Positions 22,801-35,149 of a stretch of 64,000 nt of DNA are shown here, piece by piece. Origin of the DNA: Styela clava (taxonomy: Eukaryota > Chordata > Ascidiacea > Stolidobranchia > Styelidae); NCBI RefSeq assembly GCF_964204865.1, contig NC_135251.1:11470001-11534000 (forward strand). The letters run 5' to 3'. The notes below the pieces were generated by a model. It saw nothing but the letters and a program-made list of their open reading frames with translations, made no database searches and was not told the origin of the DNA. The position numbers and the translations under genes were made by a program. The first letter of the stretch is position 1, and the number at the start of each line of letters is the position of its first letter.

Positions 22801-25459
22801 CATATCTTTCAGCTTTAAATATTGACTGATACAAACAATTTATATCGACAGTTCATAAACATATCAACATATTTGTAGAATTCACTGTGCATCTAATTTT
22901 GCTTTTTTGAAAATGAAATAAATATCTATGAACTCAGTAACAAATACTGCACTGTGATTATAGTACGAGTTAGGTTTGAATAAAGGTTTGCCTTCTAATT
23001 TTGTTGATATGTTGTTCAGTTTACATCGGCGCAACCAGGAAAATTCAAGAACGAAAAATCGAATGGAAATGGCAGAATGGATTTGCATTCTACGATGAAA
23101 CAAAAAATGGAAAGTAAGAACATTTTTGCATTGTAAAATATAATATTTGTGGAATGCTTTTATAGTTATGTTGAACTATCAAAATATATTGACGTGGTCT
23201 GCAGCAAAATACTGTAGTGAATAAACAGTAGGTTATCGAATTTTGTGCAGATGGAATGAGCGCAACAATCGATCAAGCAATGGACAATATATTGGCTGGA
23301 AGGATGGCGAACCAAATAATATAATGTTTGACTGTGCTAGTATGTCCTACTGGGACCTATGGTACTGGAATGTTGTTCAATGCAATAGAACACTTGGATT
23401 CATATGTGAAAATTTTGGTAAACTGTACTATTTACTATTATGTATACTATCACTGTTTGAACTAATAGCATGTATATGGATGAATTACATACTTATATGC
23501 AGTCGTATGTGTAATTAGTGTTATAACGTGTTAATGAAACCCAAAACTGATAATAAAGCATGCAATCAGATTGTTTCAACATATATTATATGTAATTGTA
23601 CTTTTCGTAGCATCGTCGACATTGCCGAGTTTGAAGATTGAAGAGTGTGGCACGGCAATCAAAATAACCTTTTATTCCTCGTTGGAAGCACTGAATGTAA
23701 CACATAGGTGATTTTTTATTGTGTTATGACTAAAGGATATGACTAAAATTCTAAAATTTAATATACATTTAACAATAAATTTTACAAATTTATGAAGATG
23801 ACAATAAGAGCAAGTAATTGAAGACAACAGCGATAAAACTTTTAAATGATGCTATTCTGTAGATTTTTATTATAATCGTTTTATTTGTTCTAACAGGATT
23901 GAAGTATCTCAAAAAAATTCTAGTCAGTTACTGGCATCACATGAAACCGTAGCAGTACGTCAGATGAATTCAATTTTCTTCAACAATTTACAGTATTCAA
24001 CGATGTACATGATAAAGGTGAGTTTCATATTTACACTTGGAAGCTCATTTACGTACCAATAAGACTTACTAACAGAAATAAATGAAATATAAATAAATAG
24101 TATCAAAAGTAAATTTAAAACTAAATGATAACAAATATATTTATGGAAATAGAGCGGGTATGGTGTTAGTTTGATTCTTCGAATTCCCAAGTTTACAAAT
24201 TAAACGTACTGAAATTTATAGAGGTTAACGTACTACTTAACAGAGACGGTATATTGTAAAAATAATATAAACTTGATATCGCTTTCTATTCCTATGAATG
24301 CGTTAAATCAAATCGAGACCCGAATCTATCCTAATAAATGATATTATTATACTACTTTGATTGATACTTCATACACTCAAATATCAATCTTGATAGTAAC
24401 CTATAAATATATTATTTTTGTAGCTCATCTTATGCCCTGCTGAATGTGTGCTTCCACCAGCTACTCATAAGTATGTGATAACTTCAAGTGCTGAATCATC
24501 AAAGCATTGCGATATTGGTAAGTAAATGCCAATAAAGATCGGTTAAAATCGGAACATTTTTGGAAATCGTAATAATATTCACTATTATTTAAATACAGTC
24601 ATAAAGACATTCATCCAATGATATTTTACTTTTAGTCTTTGTGGATGGATCAAACACGGAAAGCAAGGTTAACTTGTCACTTATACTCCCATCTTCGATT
24701 CTTGGAACAGCAGTCGTTTTGCTTTTTTTCGCCAGTTTCATTCTCTGTATAAAATTAAGGTTTGTTTCTGATAATGTTTAATTTGATTTTAGTTTTACTA
24801 TATGGATTAATTTTCACGAAGTCGACCTGTGGGTGGTTGCTACATTCTTGTTGTTGTTGCGAACAAATAGCTTTTTCTTGCAACGAATGGAGTAATCGAT
24901 TACAAATATTGGATATCGAAAGTTGGTTGAAGACGCTAGAACGCCATTGATCTATTCTCATAAAATGACCTCTGGGTTCTAAGAGACGCGATATTCAACT
25001 CAAAACGTTGGTGTTTTATTTTAATTCGTTGGATTACTTTTATCCACCTCCGTCACGCTTGACTATAGATTTTCTCAGCAAATTTGTCGCTGAGTCATTA
25101 CGAAACTAATACTATCTTCGTGTCCATATATTTGAGAATTGCTTTCTTGTTCCAGATCGCGTGATGACACCAAGGATTCCATTCGACATGATGCTAGTAC
25201 AGATGAAGTTACTGTTCCTTACCAAACCACGTACATGAAGCATAAAAGCCAGAAGGTTATTAACGGTTACGAAAACACTAATTTGACACCAAATACACCA
25301 GAAAGGTTAAAAGCAAGTGAAAATGTGATTGATACAGCAAATGCCCCAAACAAATGTAACAATTTTAACATTGAAGCTGAATATGTACAAGTTGAATCAT
25401 ACGAAACTCCTATGAAATTGAACAAAATTCAGAACAACTGCGTATATGAGGATATTTAA
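16833..25459 (+). CDS. Receptor A: CTLD-EGF-new module-Ig-CTLD transmembrane protein, 13 exons, 786 aa
   Basis: Exons: 16833-16899, 17457-17855, 18412-18525, 18933-19223, 21917-22225, 22486-22665, 23020-23113, 23251-23417, 23611-23707, 23897-24017, 24424-24517, 24636-24759, 25156-25459; all phases agree. Residues 1-20 are a signal peptide; 23-155 a C-type lectin domain on one exon (FWIGAY); 156-193 an EGF domain; 194-290 the cysteine-free new module; 291-393 an Ig domain (LLSCTFEGYPAPKVYW...VHCFA); 394-540 a second CTLD on three exons with EPN and WYWNVVQC, the calcium/mannose-type signature; 541-644 a cysteine-containing, possibly fibronectin-III-like region; about 655-682 a transmembrane helix; then a tail of about 100 residues with YENT, YVQV and YEDI tyrosine motifs. 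Likely a cell-surface lectin receptor with SH2-binding tail; this role is inferred. Intron 3 uses a GC donor. Intron 4 is enlarged by a Penelope-like element. No ortholog name can be given. Confidence 0.85.
17216..17408. mobile_element. Short hAT-like element in receptor A intron 1
   Basis: The left end GGGCTTCGCAATGGG and right end GAGAAGCCCTG form imperfect inverted ends. The inner sequence, with TAGACCC, GGTCC and GTGCTAATTATATT, is related to 39277-39420, so this looks like an internally deleted relative of that element. Confidence 0.55.
20198..20605 (-). pseudogene. GIY-YIG endonuclease domain of the Penelope-like element
   Basis: The minus-strand frame begins with a cysteine cluster (CTTCKYSEE) and continues with VIYLIYCKKCGMQYIGETGR, then RITEHLRSI and VGEHFNKLGH. 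These are the GIY-YIG core (here IYL...YIGETGR), the catalytic arginine helix and downstream histidine of Penelope endonucleases. The domain nicks target DNA for integration. It is in a different frame from the reverse transcriptase upstream, so it could not be made as one protein. Confidence 0.9.
20742..21760 (-). pseudogene. Reverse transcriptase of the Penelope-like element, frameshifted and 5'-truncated
   Basis: The first part (to about 21624 and upstream) carries DVTSLYTNIPH, GTAMGTKMAPKYANIFM and the active-site YRYIDD. A frameshift near 21.1-21.26 kb moves the thumb region (TLLDVKVHI, SSCHPKHITANIPKG, LFIRIRRSCS) to another frame. The N-terminal fingers are missing because the element is truncated near 21760. 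Confidence 0.9.
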
Positions 25460-28136
25460 AATACCTCTGGTGCCAAGATGGATACAAATACCAAGTTTTA
25501 CATCTGATGTAAATTGCAATTAGTTTAACCAACTTTGAAGGCAAACGTCCTATATGAATGGCATTATTATGAAACTGAAAAGTGAGTTTCTAGACTTGTC
25601 TTACTCTACTAAGACAATATACATTCTCGTAATATCCTATTTTAATTTTGAGGCAGTGTATATATATATTATGCTATAGCGCCTTTATATGATACTCCAC
25701 TTATTCCGTAATGAGGCTTTTGCTTTGGATGTTTTACATGTCTTCTGTTTAAATGTCTTTTGTTTAATGAGTAACTACAGGTGCCGTGGAGTTATAAGTT
25801 TATAACAATAATGGTTAACGTGATATTGCTATTTAATGGTGCATTCTTTCATCTGTTGTTATATTTTGAATTTCAATTTTATACGTACTATAGCAATGCA
25901 CCAATGCAACCAAATGTAAGTATATGAGCCTGAAAATCATGTTGTGAACAAGTCCCAACAACTGAAGTATATAGTTGTGCTCGTAAAAGAGTTTTGTATA
26001 GCAACCATGCAAACATTCGAAAATACTTAGATTTACCCTAGGTAGATTATAACTAGATTATAAAGAATATTGCTATATGCCACTTGAAAACTTTTGCTTT
26101 ATAAAACAGGGAGAGAAAAAGTATCTGTTATTAATCATCCACACTATTCTACCACTAAGCGGTGAAAGATTCATTGAGTCATTCGTCACCTCTATCTAAA
26201 ACACTTGAACACATCATTGGTACTTCGCGTACCATCGACATCTAGCAGCTCTTTCAATGGAACTGCACGTCACAACAAACATGTTTTTGTATTAAATAAA
26301 AAGTCAGTTTGAACAAGAAATAAGTGAAAAAATCGGCACAGGTTTAACTCGGTCTTAATCTCAGCCTTGTTTTATTATTTCAAAATGCGTTTGAAATGCA
26401 ATAAATATACGACATGTTTCATACGAAAATTTTCATTGTTAACAAGTTTAAATAAAACGCAACGAAGAAGGTATAGGTTCACTGTATGTGGATTATATGA
26501 TTCCTTATTTTATTCTACTTCAAACCGTAATGATAGCATAACAAAAAACTTCCTGTACGTGGTGTCAATGATACAAATCATACTGAGATTGTATATATAT
26601 TCGAGGATGTGGGAAGTATGAAATATTATATGACATCCTGATTTTCTGTTCATAAGTTCCCAGGGTGGCAGAAATAGCGCCATTAAATTGCCGCAGTGCA
26701 GTAGATAGAAACATGACGTTGTTAGTTTAAAAATAGTGAGAATATTTATAGCGTTCGCGCAGTGGTCCCCAACCGGCCGATAATTCCCAACTCGTGGGGA
26801 CTTGGTGAGTTGCTGGTGGATAATGAACGAGTTGTAAAAATTAAAAACAGTAAACATAATGAATAGTTACAAAATGAGGATCATAATAACACTAAGCAAA
26901 GAAAGATGGCCATTCAACTTCTGCTCGATTTCTACACCCCATTAAAGAACTGATTACCAAATTATATCAGTCTTTATTTGTAGGGGAAAGAACCACTGAG
27001 GTAAATGGGATGTGTATAATTCAGAAAGAAAGGACTGAGAACCACTGTGTTAGGGAATAATGATAGATTCGATAATAAATATATCCGAATTAAATTAGAT
27101 TAGTCGATGCTAACACAAGTGTTCTGTTTTAGGTTTGCAGCAATTTTTCAGTATTTTGTTTGAATAACATTATCCTCCATGTCGAAAATGGACTCACCGT
27201 GTCCTAATACAAATGCACGCTCAAATCCGAAATAAAATTTGGTATTGTCAAAAACATCAGGCTAATGTATATTGTCAGAACTTAAAACTTGCACAAACAT
27301 CGCGTCTGGAAAACCTAGCTGGGGGTAGAGTTACTCCTGCACCAAATTACAATTGGTTGCAAGTGAATTATTTACTGGGCTCCTTACCATTGCGTAGAAA
27401 TTCATATGAGTTAGCGTGTTTTAATCTTATAAATTATACAGGGTTGTTTTCGTAATAATGGATTTCTGATTATTGTTGGTGATAATATTTTTTCAAAAAT
27501 ATTTCTGTAAAATGCAGATTTGCGAAAAAAGTAATTTTGCGTGAAAAAATTGTAAAGTGTATTGCAGTAGTTAATATAAGCTCCGCATAAACTATAACTT
27601 TCAGGGCTTATTGAATCAAAGCCATTGAATAATTCTTTAAATTTCATTTTCTGAATCAAACTCATATATAAATCAGAAACAAAAAATGTCTATCTTTATT
27701 CAAACTAGAAGAAACCAATATTAAAGCTAGAATAACGCCATATTCTTATTTCCTAAATGCATTTCCGAAATATGACAGTTCCACAAACTCTTGCAAAAGT
27801 TTGCTTAACTAAAAATATATTCACAAAAAAGAGTATGAAAATCCGCTTTCGCAAAACTACAGTCCGCGAAAGTTGGGAGGTAAAGATACCGCCCACAATA
27901 TGCCCTCGTATCTCCAGAATATAATAAATAATTTGAAATGACTAATTAAATAGCTTTACTAAGAAATATATCACAAAATTTGCAACATAATAACAATTAG
28001 GTGTATCAACATTTTATATTTAGAACTAAAAAATGTGGTTATAACAAAAATCACACGTCATCTCTCTTATCATTATCAGCTTCTGTTGAATTAAGACGAA
28101 AAAATAGAGTGTTATTTGAGAAAAATCGCAAATGCT
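25460..28136. other. Intergenic region between receptor genes A and B
   Basis: Contains the 3' untranslated region of A, a hAT-like element (listed separately) and the upstream region of B. An AATAAA occurs at about 26295, far from the A stop codon. No further coding sequence is supported. Confidence 0.6.
26760..27047. mobile_element. hAT-like non-autonomous element between A and B
   Basis: Ends are CAGTGGTCCCCAACC on the left and, read backwards, CAGTGGTTCTCAGTCC on the right, typical hAT terminal repeats. Flanking 8-mers agree at 5 of 8 positions. No transposase is visible. Confidence 0.65.
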
Positions 28137-31100
28137 ATGAGGAACGCAATATGGGTACTTGCTCTGATAAGCTCATTATTGTCAACTATTCGATCAGAAA
28201 ATCCAAAACGTGAGTTTATGAATATACTGTTATTTTATCGTAATAGATGAAATTATATATTCGTATATGTGTCGTCGAAAGTATAACTAACCGGTTCTGA
28301 AATATTTTCAGACACAGCTACTTTTCGAACATACAATCTTGAACTATTTGATCAAGGGAAGGAGTGGTATGCAGCGAAAAAAGTTTGTACCGATAGAAAC
28401 AGCTGGCTTGTTGAGATTAAGGATAGCGAAACACACGAAGCCGTAAGAAATCTAACCAGGTATTCAATATAGAGGAAGTTTCCATGCATAAGCAACTTCG
28501 TAAATTTATTAAGTCTTCACACAACAGCATGTATAAGTACATTGAGCATATTTACTATTAAACTGTAGGTTGAAATAGACTTCACAATTTTTTCAGAGCC
28601 GATATCTGGATTGGACTGAACTATCTACCAAAATATAAATGGCTTTGGAACGAAGAAGGTGAAGTGGAATTTTCCAAATGGTACGAATACGTATTTATTG
28701 ATATCTCATGAATCAGAAGGAAGAAAATAGATAAAAAAAAAAATATATATATATCGAAGTAGCGCATTTACCAATATGATGGGCAAAGACCCGATTGATT
28801 ACCAACGTGACTAGAAACAACTTCAGTAATATAAAATTTTGTGAAAATCGGTGTATTTTGAAAAAATAATTCAATAATATTAGCTTGAATAGTTTTAACG
28901 GTCCATAAGCAACGGTAGAAAAAACCTGATATTATATCGATGATATCGCAAAACGATATCTGGTAGTCGAGGACATGATATAAGTATGGAGAAATATACT
29001 TACAAAATAGTTCTGCTTTAATTGGTGGATTAAAATGCAGTTTATTGGGCAATTTGATATTTCCTATTCCAAACTTATTGCGGAATACATTATATCTTAT
29101 TGGTAATTACAATTCATTTCAGCAAAATTAGGCTCTAACTTTTGCAGGGATGGTATAAGTCCAATAACATACGGAACAAACTTCAACAATCAGTGCGTTC
29201 GTCAGTTTGCCTCAACAGGATTGTGGCGCAATCACGATTGCAAATATGGACATAAATACGTTTGCCAGTCAGGTTGAATTATGTTCTGTAATATTAAAAT
29301 TCGATTTTCATTTCTAAATAAAGTCATCGCTAAAAGTCGCTAAAAAAACCGACTTATATCGAATACCCTATATGAGTGGGTCACTTATAACTTAATTGGC
29401 ACTTAGTATGACAGAAAATATATACCAAAGTCAATGGCGCTACTCACAAAAAATCAGAAAAGCGAAAAAAGGTTAGTTTTTAAAAATGTTTCAGAATTTT
29501 ATTCAAACTCACCCATTATTATTATTATTGTGTTCTTTACGCGATTTAATAGTGAATATTGAACTATTTAGATATGACCTTCATTAATAAAACATGCACA
29601 AACGAAACCTGCTCCAATCACGGAAACTGCATTACGGCCACGGTGAAGGACAGATACAATTGCAATTGCGAGCCAGGATATTTTGGAAAAAAGTGTGAGA
29701 GTGGTAAATACACTCTATCTCTCGTTGATTCCTTCACTACCACGTATAAGAATAAATGTCCTGTAGAATCCCGTCTTTTGAATGTATTTCTGATTTAAAC
29801 AATTGCGAATTAATATGGAGTTTTCTGTAAAATTTAATTCGTTTTTATCTAGCATCTTAGATAAACTTATTGCATATAGCATGTCGTACTTCTTCGGTAA
29901 TAACGTTCAGAAAAATTGAAAAGCTAAACCGGGATTTTCAATCTAGGTTTGACAAACATAAGATAGTCGTCAGTCAATATCCTGGAGGCATAAATAACGC
30001 CTTTTTTATTCATTTCATCTAACCAAACTTTCGAAAGGCGAATTTCAATTGCTCATACTGAGAAAAATGGGGAAAGGACAAGTTCTTATTTTTTTTCTAT
30101 TTGAAAAGATAAAAGACAATAATGAAATGTATTGAAATATTGTTTGCGGTTTTATTATTTTATTCAGCGAAAATGAAACAATACATTATTTAATTTTCAA
30201 TTTGAAATACAAATACGAATACAGTGATTCCTAATATTTGAACTATTTTTTGGCAATTCATTAATATTGTTCATTTATTTACATAGACTATCCTAAAAGT
30301 CTAATGTAGGAAAGATAATGAAAATTAAAAATACATGTCTAGTAGTTTTAGTCAAAAATATTTGTGAACATAACTCTTATACAGCACTATAAACGGTTTC
30401 AAAACATAAGCTTTAAGAAAACTATACACTTCTGTTGTTTTCGACCTAGCATAAAGAACCTTTTTATATGAATGTGTCCGAAATTAAATTAAAAATAAAT
30501 TAAATTGCAAAGTAGCATTATATTCTTGTATATCCCCACAAAAGGTTCTCTTTTAGTCAAACAACCCCGTAACGGAACTACTATAAAAAGACAAAATGTA
30601 TTGTTGTTTCACAAACGCTTAACCTTAAACGAATCGTTGCGAGTATCTGTACACAGAAGTATGTTAGAACAGTTATTTGACACGTAGTGGACCTTTGGAT
30701 CGCTTTGTTATTATGTTATTGTTCTTTTTCTTTGCTTTACTTCTCATCGTTATGAAATAATTGCTTTCCTCTTCAACTACTGCATCAATTGCTTTGAAAT
30801 TATTAGTTGTTAATATTGATTTTGTCTCTAGAAAACTAATACTTTCGTTTATTCCTATATTTTCTATTAATCCTATGAGATCAGATATTTTATTCAAAAT
30901 TTTGCTGTATTAATTTTTACTCTTGGGAACACTGTTTTTAACTTATTACAAGCGGTTCCACGATCGATATCAGGCTATAGCTACAGACACGGCACTGATG
31001 AGTTACCATATCGCATATAAATATTTATATTTTACATTGAATATATATATATATTGATTTTATAGATCTCATAACAATCTCCACAGCAAAAGGAACAAGA

Positions 31101-33618
31101 AGTTTGAAAAGAGGAGAAAGCCCCGATGCTCAACTCAACATTACATCATATGATGGGAACGTTAATGTTAATGTGAGAGATCAGAACAACGTGAAAATTA
31201 ATTCCGTTACGACCAGCAATATCAGTAGCAGCAATCCTTCAACTACATTGACAATCAATATTGGTCCCATAGATGTTCCATCGACAACTATTTTATACAA
31301 GTTTGTAGCTGGACCTCAGGGCAACAATCCGTCTTACTCAAGAATGGTTACCTTGACGTTGGTAGTTAGCGGTATGTATGAAAATAAACTATATTTGCTT
31401 AACAAATCATTAATGGTGTTCATGATATGTGAAGGTAAAAAAATTGATACACGAGTATTCTGTATCATCATATTCAACGATACAAACACTGCTATAAACA
31501 TAATAATGGTAAATACAAACAGTACATTTTTTGTTTCGCTTGATTAAATATCAATGATTAATATGATTCTACCAAAACGATTTTTCACATTCGATCCAGA
31601 AACTAAAATCTTTCGCGATGTCTTCTTAGAATTGTTCGATGCATATCGACTGCAACTTTCTAAAACGTGTCTATGGTTTAAGAAATGGGATATATCATCA
31701 AAATGATGTATCTATGTTTCTATTTGAAAATAGCATGTGGCTGTAATGGATTCACGACATTTTTTCTTGAAAAAAAAACGATAAATTCAACTAGAATATT
31801 GATCCCAATTGGGACAGCTCAAATGCGCAATATTTGTACTGATTTATTTTTAGACGCCTGCGATATATCACCTTGTAAAAATGGGGCAACCTGTCAATAT
31901 TTGACTGCAGAGCCATATTTTAATTGCACTTGTCAGTCAGAATACAATGGAACTACTTGTGAAGGTAAATATTAAGATCATTTATATATAGGTACCTAAA
32001 GTTTACGAAAAAATAAATTGGTTCAAAAAAGGAAATGGTATAAACATTCAAGTTTGTCTTTCACTTATAGTAAATGTACACAGTTTCAGTGCATAAAATT
32101 CAACAATTATACGCCAAAAATCTTTAAATAAATCTATTTACATTAGTGTCTTATTACTTGATCAATTTTTATAGTTTTGTTCTGCTCGATAGTAATTAAC
32201 TTAAATGATAATGTATTGAAATCTCAGTTTAGTTATCGTTTACAGAATTAAAGTATAAGTTGAATGGAAACTGCAAATATCACGTCAACTATTACTATCA
32301 GAAAACATTCGCTGAAGCAAATACAACTTGTAATAGTCTTGGAGGAACAGTCGCGATGATGAAAACAGACGCAATACAGGATTTAATTGAAAGTCAAATA
32401 ATAGCTTTATATGGTAATGGAGGTGACACAATTGCGTTTTGGATCGGAGCTTACAAACCACATACCGATTGGTTATGGGTTGACGGTACGCCAATAATCA
32501 ACGGGAAGTGCTGGGCGTGGACTGACGTTAGCAATGAGGATGGATATTTGTTTATGAGTTCTTATGCTACAAAAAGGAATAATATGAAATGGTTTAATAA
32601 TGACGGCGCAACAACCCGAGGATATGTTTGCGAGGTTCCAAGTAAGTCTACTATAGTATTTAGCATATTATCCCACCAACACTTTAATATAGGTATAGTT
32701 GCTAAATTGTTTTTTTATAAACTTCCACATTTCTGTGTCTGAGAAAATAAATAAAACTATTATATACAGAGATAATACTTTGTTATTATACCCGATCAAA
32801 AAAATGTTATCGCTGAATTAATCTGAAATATTGATGATAACTAAGTTCAACTGGACACTGTGAACATAAAGTTAATTGTGTGATGCACAAAATACAAACC
32901 GATATGTTTCGGTTTCATGATGCAATAAACTAAATGACGTATGTTTCATCATTTTAGCTGTCGACTTATGCTCTTCAAACCCTTGTCTTTTCCGGGGGAC
33001 CTGCTTAACTAACGGTTGCCAAAGAACGTGCAAATGTTCGGATGGGTTTACGGGAAATAATTGTGAGACGAGTAAGTTTGGCAAAATTGCGTTAATACCT
33101 GTTTTTATGAAATATATTTAATGCATGAAATTAATGAATGAAAAGCTGCCATTATACATGATCTTCATTACATAATGTTTCAGAAACCATCCCAACGATT
33201 GCCATTGTTGTCACTTGTGTCGGAATCGCAATTGCTGTAGCGTTGGTTGTTCTTTGGATCATTAAAAAGTATGAATTCATATATCGTTTACATTTTTAAT
33301 ATTTAAATCTTGATAAATTTCTAAAGCAAGTTCAATCCAATTAGAAAAAGGAGCAGAAACGAAGAAAAAAAATCTGCCAGAATACAACGATCAAAAGATG
33401 CTTCCACCATTAGCCCGTATGAAACCACAGTTTTATCAAATAGTGGCTCACCATCAAGTTCTAAACAAATTCAACGTGAGTCTCCGTACATCTACGACAA
33501 CGATACCACATGTTATGAACAACCAATGTCGACAATCAAGAAAGCTAAAAACAACAGAGAAACATATGAAAATATAAATCCCCACAAGACTTGTGATATC
33601 AAGTCAGATTCAAGTTAA
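28137..33618 (+). CDS. Receptor B: CTLD-EGF-new module-EGF-CTLD-EGF transmembrane protein, 11 exons, 615 aa
   Basis: Exons: 28137-28209, 28312-28459, 28597-28680, 29148-29272, 29572-29703, 31066-31371, 31854-31964, 32246-32641, 32958-33071, 33184-33268, 33345-33618; phases agree. Residues 1-21 are a signal peptide; 25-143 a CTLD on three exons (WIGL; ends YVCQSG) without EPN; 144-187 EGF; 188-289 the cysteine-free new module; 290-326 EGF; 327-458 a single-exon CTLD close to the first one of A; 459-496 EGF; about 499-522 a transmembrane helix; tail about 525-615. The tail has PYETTVL, SPYIYDND and ETYENINP, the last matching both YxN (Grb2-type SH2) and YxxI patterns. Likely a surface recognition receptor that signals by tyrosine phosphorylation; the role is inferred. 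A Penelope fragment begins about 100 bases after the stop, and a spare tail exon lies at 37.2 kb. Confidence 0.85.
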
Positions 33619-33717
33619 ACTATGTGAAAGAGAGTAAAGCCGGAACGTTGAAATATTAAACGTTAATACTGTGTTGGAACGGAAACATCATACGATGCAC
33701 CAGCAGCTTCACAAAAC

Positions 33718-34480
33718 TTCAAATGAACATCAATCAAAGAATAACGTGCAATTCAGAAAATGTCATATACCTGATAACCTGTAGAAAGTGTGGCATGCAG
33801 TACGTCGGTGAAACAGGCAGACATTTAAAATACAGAATTACAGAACACATTAGAAGCATCAATCAAAAAAGTAAAGATCTTGCAGTTGGCAAACATTTCA
33901 ATCAATCAGGCCATTCCATCAACGACTTTCTGGTAATTGGAATAGAAAAACTATATCGAGATCAAGTATACCGGCAAACGAAAGAAACCTATTTTATTAA
34001 CAAATTCAAAACGTTAGAACCTCTATGGATGAATTTAAGAGATGGATAAATTCACAATTTTTGCTAATTTGAACATTACATTTCATTGTCACTTACACTT
34101 GATTTCTATTTCGCGGTTTAAGTCATTTCCTTACATTGCAGCCATGACCCTTAAATGAACTTAGGCGATACCACAGTCGGAGTCACGGGATAACAGCATG
34201 AAATTGTTTAATTTTCTTATTAATTGTCCCTCACTACACTGTGGGGTATCTATTGATTTTAAATCAAATTTAGCTTCCCTATTGTTCTGGCACTGTCCCA
34301 ATTTTATTTATATCTCTCTATCGCAAACAGACCCAACATTTGAAACCAATATTTATGTGCATGCAATTGCGTTTCTTGTTATAGTTGTAAAATTCTTGTC
34401 TGAAGAAGTCTGACCTCGGTCAGACGAAACGTTACAGAAATATATTTGTGTTCGTGTGCAGCAAGACTCTTGAATTGAAT
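33718..34480 (+). mobile_element. Truncated Penelope-like element downstream of receptor B
   Basis: Contains only the endonuclease half: a frame at 33723-34049 with VIYLITCRKCGMQYVGETGR, RITEHIRSI and VGKHFNQSGH, then a 3' terminal region with TCAGACGAAACGTTACAG and AAGACTCTTGAATTG at about 34400-34475. It is the same family as the copy in A intron 4, in the opposite orientation and lacking the reverse transcriptase. It sits where the 3' untranslated region of B is expected. Confidence 0.85.
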
Positions 34481-35149
34481 AACTTGTCCAGTATTGGATT
34501 TTTTTGGGGCAATTTTGCATCAAACTTCTTTGATTTTATTCTTCAATATTAACAATAAATTTGCGAGATAATGTAATCAGAAGATTGTAACACAGATCAT
34601 CATAAACTGTTAATATAATACAAATATTGAAGCTGCAAAGAGCTCAATCATCTAGAACAGGGTCGTCTAGTTTTGATTGTTTTGCGATAACGTCATATAG
34701 AGTAATAAAAGACCAAGTGTATAAGCGACTATTGCACCTTTATTTATCCTCCCAGTTGGTTTCGATTCAAAATGACACTAATGGCTCGTTTGAAAGGGCT
34801 ACAGAGCGCATTCCAGGAAAATAAACAAATCGTTTGTATCACATCTTTTTATACTACATCACTCGAAAAATAGTTTTCTCAATTTTTTGTTTTCTTCAAT
34901 CTGGAAAATACAGAGCGGGCCACTGCACTGCACAAAACTACGCGATACAAATGTACTTGAACATAACAAAACGTCCGAAACTGGAAACTGAAACTGTGGG
35001 ATGGAGTAACTTTTCGCTGCAACAGATCACCTGCGGTACAAAATAAAGCTCAACACTAGTGTCGTGAAAAACAAGGAATAAATTACGATTTTTAGTGGAA
35101 GTTGAAGATAATTACCACTTTTAAATGTAAAAATCATCCCTCTGTTCAT

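Noticed and set aside
30673..30897. Minus-strand 74-codon frame in a receptor B intron
   Set aside because: Composition is Lys/Asn-rich as expected from AT-rich DNA; no motif and no splice context.
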